Origin: Lagopus muta
Taxonomy: Eukaryota; Chordata; Aves; Galliformes; Phasianidae
Direction: 5' to 3'
DNA: 64,000 bases
Assembly (NCBI RefSeq): GCF_023343835.1
Contig: NC_064436.1
Span: forward strand, 71,043,545-71,107,544
The notes beneath the pieces were generated by a model. That model saw only the letters and a program-made list of their open reading frames with translations. It had not been told where the DNA came from and did not search any database. Both the position numbers and the translations under genes were made by a program. Within the stretch, counting starts at the first letter, position 1; each line of letters begins with the position of its first letter. Of the stretch, positions 1 to 11,900 are shown piece by piece.

Positions 1-48
1 GGTCCATGCTTGGGACCGAGGGATGCTGCACAGTACCGGTTCACCTAC

Positions 49-3000
49 CTGCCTCCAGCACCTGCTGCTTTATCTCAGCCACCCAGTCGAGCAGTGCCAA
101 CTCCAGAGCCTCCTGAGGGCTGTAACCTTCCTGCAGGCCCTGACCATCCCCCAGCTCTGCTGAAACTTCTGTTCCTAAGGAACAGAGCTCATCAGCTTGG
201 GCAGTTTCACACACTGCTTCACCAAGCCAACACATGTGACACCAGTGAAGGGCAGCTCATCACCTGGGGGGACCCCGTGTCCACAATGAAGGTGGAGGGT
301 CACCTCTCCCAGGCTGGTGGGCAGGGGGGCCACAGGGCTATTGCAAGGCCGGGCAGAGTCATCCTGGGTCCTATCCCATGCACGCAACCTCACTGTGGCC
401 GTGGTGCCCCGTGCACGGAGTGTCCCAGGGCGTGGAGCCACATACCTGTGCTGTCGGTGCAGGCACAGCCCTGCAGCTCACTGTGGAACCAAGTGCCCAG
501 AGTGTGGATGGGGATGAAGTTGGCCTGGAGCTCGCAGTTGGGGTTGAGGAGCAGCCCACAGAGCCGGGGCATAAGGCCAGGGGCACGGCCCGTGTAGGGG
601 CCCAGGAAAATACGTCGGCAGTCGTAGTCATTGGCAAAGAGGTTGTCCCAGATGAGGAGGCGACGCTGCAGGACGTGCTCCACCTCCTCCACCAATGCAA
701 CCGAGAGCTCCTGGGACACCACCTTTGGGCCTGGAGCATCGAGGCACAGACATGTGTGGGATCACAGGTGGTGCACTTCTCCATGCACAGTGCACATCTG
801 AGCACCAAGTGCAGAGCTGCGTGCAGCCATTGAGACAGGGCACCCACCTGTCCAGATGACCCCAATCTCTGGGAGCAGCTCCCGGCCGAGGGTCTGTAGG
901 TAACGGGACTGAGCAGGGCTGGGGGAGCAGAGTGAGCTGCAGTACTCTGCAGAGACAGCAGACAGCGGTTGCAGCAGGCAGGGACGTGGAGAGGAGCTGG
1001 GCAGGGGAGGTGGCACAGCCCTTCAGTGGGGCCTACTGCTGTCTGCCCCACTGCCTGCTCCTGTCCCCACCCTGAGGTCTCCCTGGCTGTCCCAAAACGT
1101 GGTGGAGCCCACAGGCTGCCAGGACAATCAGCCTGCAGGGGGAAGAAGGGCTGGGAGCAGCGTAGTGAGCACAGTGTGGCTGCCAAGCACCTGCAGCTGG
1201 TGGGGTACCTGTGGGGCAGAAGAGGAAGGTGGCAGGCAGGCCCAGCTCCCGGTACGCCTCGTTGGCCACAGACGCCTGTGCCTGTGCCAGGGAGGGGAAG
1301 ACGTCTGTGTCAGCGCGGCACAAGCAGGGATCGATGTCGTCAAAAAGCAGCGCGAAGGCACCGCAGCCCAGGGCAGCCACCTGCGGGCACAGGACAGGCG
1401 CTAGGAGGGCGGCAGCAGGAGGATCTGGGGAGCCGGGTGAGCTCCAGGCAGGGACGGCAGAGCACTGCAGCACCCCAACAGACGATGCCCACATCGTGAT
1501 ACCCGCTGGGATGGGGCTGCTCCCTCTCTGCAGCTCTTGCATGCCGCCTGCAGGCATTGCAGCACCCACAGCTGCCGGCTCTGCTGCTCTGAGCAGACAC
1601 TGGGGCTGCGTGAGGCGCCCAGAGCTGCCCTGGGGTCAGAAGGAGCTCACAGCCCCACACAGACGTTTGGTGTGGGCATGGGGCCGCACATGAGCATCTG
1701 TGACCCTTGCCAGGAGCCGTGGGGCGAAGGAATGGCCCACGGTACCTGCCTGAGTTTTTGCTGCAGCAGGAGCCTGTCCCCAGCACTTGAGAACACGATG
1801 TCCTGGCCAGCAGAAATGGCGAAAATGAACTCCACGCCGTGCTCCTGGGCAGTTTTGATGAGAGACTGCATCTGGGCTGGGGACAGAGAAGAGGGATGCA
1901 GTGAGACCTTGAAGGCACAGGAGGGGCAGAAGGGAGGCTGCAGCCTCAAGGATCAGAGGGAGAGAAGGGCTCTGGGGAGGTGGTGCTCAGGCCCTGAGAC
2001 ACACAGGAGCTCTGTAGCTGTTGGGATCCCCGGGGAGAACCCATAATGGGGAGGCTCTGGAGCTCCTACACCACACAGGGTTCCGTCAGGGGGAGCATAG
2101 CTGCAGCCTGAGCCTGGCTGAGATGCAGAACGGTGGGACCAGAATGACTGCAGCCCCCCACACTGGGGCCCAGCAGAGCCACTACCTGCCTCATGCTGTG
2201 TGTAAGGCTCTCGCCAGAGCAGCCGGTGCTTCAGCTCGTCTTTGGGTGCATACATGTAGCAGTTCAGGCCCCAGCGCTTCAACCTGCAGCAAGGAAAAGG
2301 AGTCATCCGGGGCTGCAGATGGGCTCTTTGCAAGGCAGTCTGCAGGCAGGCATGCCAGCCCTCTCCTCACTGTGCCTGCAGGCTCCCAACCACTGCTTGC
2401 AGCCCCCACTGTGCAGCCACAGCCCATCCTCAGCTCTCTGGATGCTGCACCGCAGTTGGAGTTGAAGGAGTGCAGGTTGGAGCTAAAGCAGGGCCTGGCT
2501 GTTTTGGGAGATGAGGCCATGCTGTCGTAAGGCTCTCCCTGGCCTCAAAAAGCACAGTTCTGTCCAGAATCTGCACAGCAATCCAACATTCACTGGAGAT
2601 CATCAGAACAGGACTGACACTTCCCTGGGCAGTTCTTTCTGCACTCCTGCATGAAAGCCATCTGATTTACTCATCTGTTCTATTTATCCTCCCAAGTGGA
2701 TGATGTTTTACATTTTCCGACAGTGAACAGACTGTCATGGACTGCATGACACCATCACATCATCTTATTTCTTCCCAGAGAAGGAAAACTCTGCTCACAT
2801 ATGGGAACACATGAACGCACACACCGATTTGACTGGGCCATCACCAGTGCTCCTCCCTAATATCATTTAAAACATATCTCTTGCTTTCTTTTATCTCAGC
2901 CGCAGGTTTTCCAAGTTTTTCTAAGTTCCATTTTTCTGCGTTCACATCTCCCAACGCTCCCCCATTACAGCACATCTCCCACTTTGAGCACAGCACCAGC

Positions 3001-6000
3001 GCTGTTGCCGGCGCACAGCGATCGCTCACAGCCCCCGGACCCTCCGTTCCAGCCACCACCAGCACGCAGCTCCCCGCACCGCGCCGACCGCTCCGCCCGC
3101 GGCGCCCCGCGCTGCTCCCCGAGCCCGGCCCGGCGCGTCCAGCGGCCGCAGAGCCACAGCGCCACCTGGTGGGCACGGCCGGCACCGCCGGCTCCTGTCA
3201 GCTCCGTCCGCCGCCCCCCCCATCCCGCGGTCTCCGCACTTCGGCTCGGGGCAGCACAGGGGCTTTTCCCCTTGACCGGCCCTGGGAGCAGCGGGGACTG
3301 TCATGCGCCATTGGATTCCACCTTGTCTACCTTCCTAGTGACTGCAGAGAGCAAAATTCGTAGAATCATAGAATCACAGGGATGGCCTGGGTTGCAAAGG
3401 AGCACAATGCTCATCTCATTCCAACCCCCTGCTGTATGCAGGGTCACCAACCAGCAGCCCAGGCTGCCCAGAGCCACATCCAGCCTGGCCTCGAATGCCT
3501 GCAGGGATGGGGCATCCACAGCCTCCTTGGGCAACCTGTTCCAGTGCCTCACCACCCTCTGGGTGAAAAACTTCCTCCTGATATCCAACCTAAACCTCCC
3601 ATCTCAGTTTAAAACCAATTCGGGATACTTGCCATCTGAAGAGAAGTTTCCTCTGTTCCATGGACCATGGCCTCCCATAGAAACCTGTGAAAGAGCAAAG
3701 CAGGTAAAAAGAGGGGCAATGAAAGGTGCTCCCTCTGCCTTTAAACACTGCAGCAACTCAGACTACAGCTGAAATGCGGCGATGCAGCTCAGTCCTCATT
3801 TGGAGGATGCACGCCTTGCAGTGGGGCACGACTTGGAGGCACATCGTGGTTTACCCCAGCAGGCAGCCATGCACCACACAGCAAAGGGATGGGGAGAGAA
3901 CTGGGGGAAAAAAATTAAAAAATAGAAGTAAAAAATTGTGGATTGAGATAAAGGTAGTACGTAAGACAGAGAAGGAAGGAGGAATGATGAAATAATACTA
4001 AAAACAAAAGAATACACAAAACAAGTGATGCACAATGCAATTGCTCACCACCCACTGATGGCCAGCCCCCCCCTTCCTCCCCCTGGCAGCACAGCCATTC
4101 CCAGCCAACCCCTCCAGTCCTATTGCACAGCACAGTGCCACACAGTGCCAACATCCCTTTGGCAGGTGGGATCAGCTGTCCTGGCTGTGCCTTCTCTCAG
4201 CTCCCAATGCTCCCCAGCCCCTCATTGAGAGTCCTTAACTCAGTGTGTGTGCTGATAAAAAACAACAGTGGTGTGCTATCAGCACTATCCTCATCCTAAA
4301 CCCAAAGCACAGCACCATGCCTGCTACCAGGAAGAAAATTAACTCCATCCCAGCTGAGCCCAGGACGAGGCAGCATCGCCGCCAGCGGCCGTGATCAGGA
4401 GCACACAATCTGTGGGGATGCCCTGATGGCACAGACCATTTCACAGAGACCTCGTGTGGCCTCCACTGGGAAACACCAACCCCACAGCCTTGTAAAGGGA
4501 AAGTCCAGACAAAGAAAGCACTGAGCAGCCCCGAGGGCTGTCTGCTGACAGGAATGCTCACCAGTGAGCCGGGGAATTGCCCTTCCCACGGCTCATACAA
4601 CAGAACTGAATGCAGGAAATGCAGATCTGTTGTCAGCAAGATCCGTGGTGTCTCTGAGCATTTCTACTTCTGCCACTTGCAGGTTTGGGAGGCTGCTGGG
4701 CACCGGTGTGTGACACGAGCTGGAGGCTGCAGTGTCACTCAGCCTGCCCTGTGCGGCCTGGGTGCAGCCAGGGGCTGCTGGTCCTGCAGCACCTCTCCCC
4801 ACTGGGACCACTGTCAAGCATAGGGCCTTCCTACTTCTGCTCATAGGAAGATCTGGGAGGCACAGAGCTGCTTGCAAAGCCAGTGGGTAAAAAAAACAGG
4901 GGAGAGCAAGTTCACCTGGAACAACGGGCGAACGGGCAGAAACGTGCATTGAGGAGATGCAGATTTGATTGCTTCTTAAAGAGCAAGTTAAGAGAAACAC
5001 TTAAATGCCCAAGCTGAAATCTAGCAAGAAATGGTATTTCAGCCATACAGTCAAGTCTCAGAATCACAGAATCACCAAATGGTTGAGGTTGGAATGGACC
5101 TCAGGACATCATCTGGTCCAATCTCTGCTCAAATAGAGCACCTACACCTACCTGCCCAGGTATGAAGCCTCACAGACAATACATTGTGTCTTGAACAGCG
5201 ATGGCAGTTAGCCGTTAGGGCAGCTTCCTAGTGTCAGATGGGCTCAGTATCACCGGCAGCTTTTAAATTAGTCAAGTACTTTCCAGCAGTCGAACCAGAA
5301 CAGGGATTGAGAGAAGTGAATGCATTTGTTGTGCACCAGGGCAGACTGTAAGGACTCTGCCCATGCAGCAGAATGGATTGGCTCTGCGTGCTGCAACGAG
5401 GCCAGTGCTGCCCTGAGGTGTGCACTGCCTGCCAGTACCCCACATCCCTGCTGCCCCACAGCAGCCAGCACAAAGCATGGCAGCCTGCTGGGCTGCACTG
5501 CAGCATGCGCTGAGCGCTGTTGTTTGCCAGTGGATCCTTTAACAGCTTGAACATCTACATACCTGCTCCATTGGTTTTGAAGGAATATAGATTTGCTTTG
5601 CTAGCCATACCCCGTGCATGGGGCCAAATCTAGAGTCACCCAAAGATCCCAGCAAGTATTTCATCTGAAGAACGTATTTCCATGAAAAAGAGATTTTTCT
5701 GTTACCCACCCCATGGGAAGCCCTGCTCAGCCCACAGCTTAGGAGGCCCTGGGGTCTGCACAGCCTTTGCCTGCAAGGGCCTCACTGTGAGCTGACACTG
5801 CCTCACAGAAGTGACATTCCTTTCTTACACACGCCATGCCAGCAGCAGCACAGTCGAAAACTCTCCAAGAGTATTCTGCCCAGAAAAAAAATGATTAAAC
5901 TGTACCAACAGAAACCTGTTGGCTCCTGCGGTGGCATCTCCATAGGAAGGATGCTCGTGCCCCGCTCTTTTAGGAACAGGTGAGCAGTGATGAGTATTGC

Positions 6001-7160
6001 AGTGTTTGCCCCTTGGCTCTCCCGTGGCCCAGAAGATGACAGCAGTACCCAGCCAGCAGCACTGTTTGCCATCCTCTGTGCTGTCAGTGAATGCTGGAGA
6101 TGTGGGAAAGCAAAGTCCCAAGGCTGCAGCCATTCTCCACCACCTACTCTGTCCCAGATTTGCAGACATGGTCACCCAGCCACAAGACTGCCTGTGCCCT
6201 CTGGCTGCCTCCAGCACAGCTCAAGTGTCAGAAGGGAGCAGGGCTGTGTAGGACATGCTGGCCCAGCAGTGCCCAGCTCAGCACTCTGCCTGCAGCACCA
6301 GCGCTTCCCACCAGTGTCAGTGCTACTGCATGGTGAGGGATGCTCTTCCTCCTTCACTTTCTAGAAATCTCCTCCTCCTGGAGCAGCTCTGCTGACAGCA
6401 TCTCTTGTCTTTCCCAGGTCAGCTTTCCTACACTAACTATTCTTGTCTGACTCATATTCCTCCTTGCGATCAGCTTCTCCATTTCTACACTTTTTGTTTG
6501 ATTTATGTTTATTTGTAGTGTTTTTGCCCCAGGCAAGGCAGCAGGCAGTGGGCTGCACTGTGGTGATGCTCTGCCAGGAAAGGAGGAGATGCTTCTGACC
6601 AGCAGGTGCCAGGCATCGCCCAGCCGCAGAGGTGCGGAGCTGCATGCAGGAACAGCAGCTGAGGGGGGCAGAGCTACACGGAACTGCCACAAGAGCAGCA
6701 CTCCCTGGGCAGTGCCAGGCACAGCGCTGTGCTGCAGGCAGCGAGGCAGGAGAAGCGCACCCCAGGGTTTGGGCCCCGTGCCAAAAGAGAAAGAGCCACC
6801 GCAGTGTGCTGGAGCCAGAGCAGCGCATCCCTGTGCCGCGCCGTGATGCTGGGAGGGGGCTGCGCTGGGGCTGCGAGGGACGCATCCGTGCTCTATGAGA
6901 TTGCTGGGGACCTTCGCCAGGGGCTGCCGGTTCCACACCCTCGGGCGCAGAGTGCCGTGCCGTGCAGGGCTGGGGCTGCCTCCCCCGTTCCCGGGATACG
7001 GGCCTCGGCGAGTTTCCCGGGAAGCGGCCCTTCCCGGCCGCAGCGCGCTCCTGGGGGGCCGGGACAGCCCCTGCAGCGCCCCGGAGAGGCACCGGCCCCG
7101 TGGGGACCGGCAGGACCTACCTTCCACCACGCCGCAGAGGAAACGCGGCCGCTCGGCCAT
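49..7160 (-). CDS. O-GlcNAcase-like glycoside hydrolase, 3' part cut by window edge
   Basis: Predicted GH84 enzyme removing O-GlcNAc from Ser/Thr of nuclear and cytoplasmic proteins. Exons read right to left: 7121-7160, 3633-3684, 2186-2283, 1746-1876, 1209-1380, 848-946, 446-730 and 49-213 (continuing off the window). All phases join and give 347 visible residues. Motifs match human OGA in order: [22 protein letters not shown], the catalytic Asp pair in [24 protein letters not shown] and [10 protein letters not shown], so the active site looks intact. The C-terminal stalk and acetyltransferase-like domain lie outside the window. The start at 7160 has a good context (GGTCATGG). The same frame stays open to an ATG at 7490, which would add a Pro-rich N-terminus of 110 residues. 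Divergence from human OGA suggests a paralogue rather than the OGA orthologue (inference). No gene symbol is given. Confidence 0.9.
2995..3305. other. CpG-rich block inside intron 2 of the OGA-like gene
   Basis: This roughly 300-bp GC-rich block contains many CpGs (for example GCGATCGC and GCGCCCCGCGC). It lies between exon 2 (3633-3684) and exon 3 (2186-2283). It could be an internal promoter or a small island. No exon was recognised in it. Open frames here are explained by GC content. Confidence 0.35.
3359..3625 (-). mobile_element. CR1 LINE 3' end, reversed, in OGA-like intron 2
   Basis: The left end carries the inverted CR1 tail (tagaatcatagaatcaca), followed by the typical CR1 3' sequence read on the minus strand, which encodes the C-terminus of the reverse transcriptase ([20 protein letters not shown]). 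It ends only about 8 bp from the donor of the 52-nt OGA-like exon 2. Confidence 0.9.
3685..7120 (-). other. Intron 1 of the OGA-like gene; otherwise empty
   Basis: No exon or RNA gene was recognised in these 3.4 kb. A short reversed CR1 tail lies at about 5058-5160 (cagaatcacagaatcacc, then the usual tail sequence). AT-rich purine runs lie at 3905-4020. The remainder is unique sequence. Confidence 0.6.
5058..5160 (-). mobile_element. Short reversed CR1 tail
   Basis: The doubled AGAATCA-type tail is followed by ggttgaggttggaatggacc and an atctggtccaatc stretch, the diagnostic CR1 3' end in reverse. Only about 100 bp remain. Confidence 0.8.
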
Positions 7161-7620
7161 GACCGCGCAGGAACGGCCCTGCGGTGGTGGGGCGGGCGGA
7201 AGGGTGCGGGGAGGGATGGGGCGGTGCGGGGAGGGTACGAGGGTACACGGGTACACGGAAGGATGTGGGGAGGGATGGAGAGGAAAGTCGAGGGACGGAG
7301 AGGAACCGAGGAGGGGCGCGGACGGACCCGCGCAAGGATACCGCGTGCCCGCCCCGCACAGACGCGGCCGCCGCAGCGCAGGGGGCGGCCCCGGCAGGTG
7401 GGGCCGCAGAGGGGCCGGGCGCGGGGCGGGGAGCTCGCGCAGCTCGCGGGCAGAGGTCCGGCGGCTTCGGACGGCCGCGGGCGGTGCCACGGGAGGAGCG
7501 GTGCGAGCCGCCGCCGTGCGGGGCGCCTCCGCAGCTCCGGCGCCCCGCGCCGCTTCCCTCGTGCTGTGCGGGCTGCGATGCCTCCCCCGCCCACCGCGTC
7601 CGCAGAGATCGGACTGTTTC
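6900..7620 (-). promoter_or_regulatory. CpG-island promoter of the OGA-like gene
   Basis: A strongly GC- and CpG-rich stretch surrounds exon 1 (7121-7160). At about 7190-7310 it contains imprecise GA-rich tandem units built on GGGGAGGGATGG, which fall in the probable 5' UTR or proximal promoter. No TATA box is visible. DOK1 starts on the other strand about 1.8 kb away, so the two genes are head to head, though each seems to have its own CpG island. Confidence 0.5.
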
Positions 7621-8720
7621 GCCTTGCACGTGGTTTACCTGCCCGCAAACATCTGGCCTCGTCACGCTGCTCTGGGCTGTTGACGCAGTTTGGCTCGTGA
7701 TCCTCGCCGTCGCGCAGGTTCTGGTTTGCAGAAGTGCTGCCACGTCAGTACTTCCCTGGTCTGCAGCTGCACGGACACCGGTACCTGCGTGCGTGCAGAA
7801 CCTCGTGTTCGTCATCACTGCGCTACTCTGCTCTATTTCTGGCTGCTTTTCCTGTTTGTCAGATGAATAGTGAGGCAGATCTGTGTCCTGCAGCCTCTCT
7901 GAGCCACAAGACTTTGTAATGGGAAGCAAGCACGTGGCTTTGTTACTGTGGTCCATTTGTGTGTGGGGGGTGAGGCCAGGAGAAGCACTGGTGCACTCCT
8001 GCATGCAGGGCTGAGGGCCCTCCTAGCGGCTATCACCACCGGTAGTGCCTCCATCTAACCCGCCTGCATGGCTTTGCATAGGAAAAACGGGTGTCAGGGG
8101 CCAACAGAGCCAGGGTCTGTGGCATCTCCCTTTCCCCCTTGCAGGTTCAGGCAGTGCTAGGAAGCCAGGTGATGCTGCCTGGGCCATCTGGGGAGTGAGG
8201 AGCCTACAAGCGACTGACCGGCCACAGCCCGACAGTCAGAGTGCACTGTGGGCCACCAAAGTGTGCTCAGAGCGCAGTGACATGGCATGTAGGCAGCTGC
8301 AGAATGCAAGGAGTGCTCAAAGCATGTGAAGATTCAGCCCCTGGGACAGGCATGATGCTGCTCGTAACCAGAATTATGCTCGTCAATATGCATCAGTGCA
8401 GACAATTATACCCCATGAAAGCCAGCTCTGTGCTGCCAGGCTGGGTTACTTGAGCAAGCAGCAACTACCGGGGCTGGCTGGACACAGGCCACGCTCGCTC
8501 ACCTTCTGCACAAGCCTGCACTGCAGGGACAGGCTGGGCTCCAGGTTGGCCCCTAGGCTGGGCGGGCTGTGGTGGCCAGGCGCAGCTCTGGGCTGGGAGC
8601 GCTGGGTGCCCAAGCTCCATCCTGCACCAGCAGCCAGATCCCAGTGCCACCATCCACTGGGGATGCCAGGCTGTGTGGAGCCCTTCAGTGAGGGGACAAG
8701 GACAGTGCTCCTGGGCACTC
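7620..8720. other. Spacer between OGA-like and DOK1
   Basis: Unique sequence with no convincing exon, RNA gene or repeat was seen between the two head-to-head genes. Confidence 0.5.
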
Positions 8721-8723
8721 GCG

Positions 8724-8800
8724 CGCACACACACACGCGCGCACACGCGCACTCACACGCACACGCTCGCTCTCTCTCTCTCTGTCTCTCTCTCTCTCCC
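8724..8800. repeat. AC/GC-rich then CT microsatellite at the DOK1 promoter
   Basis: An alternating CA/CG tract (8724-8765) passes directly into a CT tract (about 8768-8798). It ends about 150 bp upstream of the DOK1 ATG and marks the left side of the DOK1 CpG island (about 8720-9640). Such Z-DNA-prone and pyrimidine tracts are common next to promoters; a regulatory role here is inference. Confidence 0.85.
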
Positions 8801-8952
8801 CGCTCACCCACGCACCCGCGCGCTCCCCGCTCTCCACGCGCTCCGCGCCTCTCGCCCCCCCGCGCGTCCCCGACACGTGCGCGCCCCGCCCCGCCCCGTC
8901 CCGCCTCTCAGCCCTGGAGCGGCGGCGGAAGCGCTGCGAGCGGCGGCGCGGG

Positions 8953-11900
8953 ATGGAGCCGCCGGCCAAGGAGGGGCCGATGTTCGTGCAGCACAGCAAC
9001 AAGTTCGGCGCCAAGGTGGGCTCCGCGCGGGGCCGGGCCGTGGGGTGGGAGGGGGCCGGGGTCGGACGGTTTCCGGGCCGTGGGTCGAGCCGAGGCGAGC
9101 GTTCTGCGGGCGCTGCCGAACGATGGGGGCCGCCGATCGCTCTGCACAGGCGGCCGCAGGGCCAGGGTGGGTGGCGGCCGCGCTCGGCGACGGGACGGGA
9201 CGGGGCGTCCCGCGCTGACTCCGTGCCTTGCAGCGGTGGAAGCGGGGCTGGTTCGCGCTGTTCCCGGCCAGCCAACACGGCGTCGCTCGCCTGGAGTTCT
9301 TCGATTGCAAAGACGCGGCGGGTCCAGCCGGGCGGTTGGGTACGCGGCGCCTGGACAAGACGGTGGTGCGCCTGGCGGACTGCACCAGCGTCACCCCCGC
9401 GCCCTCCGAGAGCGGCCCCCGGGCCGGCACCGCCGCCTTCCGCCTGGAGACCAGCGGCCGCAGCTACCTCCTGGCGGCCGAGCAGCAGCAGAGCGAGGAG
9501 TGGGTGGCCAAGCTGTGCGAGATCGCCTTCCCGGTGAGCGGGGCGGGGTCGGGGTCCTCGCGTCTCGGCGTCGCGGCCCCTCGGAGCGGCTCCGGCCTCA
9601 GCGGCTGCCCGGGTTGGGCTCGTGGGACCGCAGGGCTGCTCAGCACGCTGTCCCCAGGGTTCCTGCCTGTGCCCTGCACTCTGTGACATCCGCTGTGCTG
9701 CTGTGCTGCTGCACGGAGCCCTGCTCAGAGCTGGGGGTGTTTCCTCCGGACCCAGCTGGCTTTGCCTTTCCTGCAGAGGCAGAAGTGGAACCCTTAGCAT
9801 GGTGCAGTACTTGGCTCTGGGACCCATCAGGCTCCTGGGAAGCACAAGCAGCTCTGGGAACAGGGCAGCCCCTTACCGAGCCTAGGGGTCACTCCCCAGT
9901 GCCAGTGTCCGTGCTGGCCCACGGCACAACCTTCCAGCTTCCCTGCCCTTCCCCAGGCTGGCTGTCAGCCATGTACTGCGTCCTTGTGAAGGCAGTTCAC
10001 AGGGCAGTGGTGGCCCACGCATGTGGGCATCCGTGTCTCCATGAGGGTGGTCCCTGCCTGCCTGGTCCCACGTGTGTTCTGTGCTCCTTTTGGGGTGGGA
10101 GGGTTCTTTGCTGCTAGGTGGTGCTCACCAGACTCAGGCTATGGATGCAAGGCTGGGCTTCTCTGCAGGGCCTCCCTGCAGCTGTCAGTGACTGGCCCAG
10201 CTCAGAGGCACTGGTATGGCACTGGGTGTCATTCCATGTCTGTGGCCCTGCGTCATGCAGACGGTGTTGCAGACTTTGTCCTAGGCAAGGCTCCTGGGAC
10301 TCAGCTGGGAGCCCACCCCCCACATTCAGTATGGTGGGAGCAGTGGTAAGGCAGGGAGTGCTTGCTTGGATCAGTGCTGTGCTAACACCTTTGTTCACCT
10401 GGTAGCTGCCAGTTGCATGCTTAGGGTCCAGAAGCTGGTCAGCAGCTTAAGGATGTGTTTGGCAAGGTGCTGTGAGATCAAGGGGCTGTACTGAAGGCCT
10501 GCCCTGGAGCACAAGGCGTAGGAGCTGCTGCATATGGTCTCTGCAAGAAAGCATAGGTGCTTGGTTGTAATTTCTGCTCATCTGCTTGGAGAGTGAGATT
10601 TTGTGTTGTGTTAATTGCTGTCCAGAAGGTGAGCAGCTTGGGAATGGGCTGGGGAGATGATTTGAGATCAGGATGGGATTTCTTTCAAGGTCCTACAATG
10701 GAGGTGGGGCAATTCCAAGCACAGATATTTGTTGGACAGAGAATGGCTTGAGAGCAGCTCTGAGGAAAAGGATTTAGGGGTGTCAGTTGATGAAAGACTC
10801 AATGTGAGCTGTCAGTGTGTCCTTGCAGTCCAGAAGGCCAGCTGTGTCCTGTGTTCCATGTAGAGAAGTGTGAGCAGCAAGTTGAGCACTTGCACTGCTC
10901 TGCTCTTGTGAGACCTGGAGCACTGCATCCAGTCCTGGAGCCTCCAGCACAAAAAGGACGTGGAGCTGTTGGAGCAGGCCCAGAGAAGGGCCACAGAGAT
11001 AATCAGAGGGCTGGAGCACCTCCCCTGCAGGGCCAGGGTGAGGGAGCTGAGGGTTTTCAGCCTGGAGAAGAGAAGGTTCAGAGCAGACCAGATAGTGACC
11101 TTCCAGGACCTGAAGGGGACTACAGGAAAGACGGGGGTGGCTTTTTATAAGAGCAGGTAGTGACAGGATGAGGGGAAATAGCTTTAAACTTAAAGAGGAG
11201 GTAGATTTAGACTAGGGAATAAAAAGAAATTCTTTCCTGTGAGGATGGTGAGGTACAGGAACAGGTTGCCCACTGAGGCTGTGAACATCCCCGCCCTGGA
11301 GGCATTCCAGGCCAGGTGAATGGGGCTGTGAGCACCTGACCCCGTGGGAGATGCATCAACCCTGTGTAGCACAGGGTTGGGACTACAGGATCTTAAAGGT
11401 CACTTCCAACCCAAACCTTTCTGATTCTTTTTCTTTTGAAGATGAGGAAAGGCACAGTCCAACAAAGCCAGGGTTCTTGGCTGCCTGATTCCAGGTTGAG
11501 CTCTGCTGCGTTGGATACTTCAGGAGAGCAGAAGCTGCTGCTGTCAGCTCTTGGACTTTGGGTTTTAGCAGTGTGCATCCTGTTTAGAAGCCAGAGAGAA
11601 TCTGTTGGCCTTGTTTGGGCCTTAGAGCTTGCAGGGGAGCTCATGTGACTAGTTTTAAACTGAAACTGCAGCAGCTTGCCTTCTGCAAGATGTGCCGCAA
11701 GCCCGGCCACGTGACCCTGGGAAAGTTTCCTGCTTGGTCTGAGCTCGGACCCTCGTGCAGCAGCACAAAATCCGCTGGAAGGGCTGTTGCAGGACATCAG
11801 CGGGCCCCTGGTTTGCATGGGGCTGCCCCAGAGGAGGGTCCCTGGGGGCACCGAGGGTGCGTCTACCATGTGGGTCCTCGGGGGACTCTGCTGTGGAGAT

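Noticed and set aside
371-1186. 271-codon minus-strand frame across the OGA-like exons
   Set aside because: It is a wrong-frame shadow that reads through introns of the OGA-like gene.
8396-10117. 573-codon plus-strand open frame over the DOK1 5' region
   Set aside because: It reads DOK1 exon 2 in the wrong frame and is Pro/Arg/Ser-rich; the openness follows from the CpG island and microsatellite.
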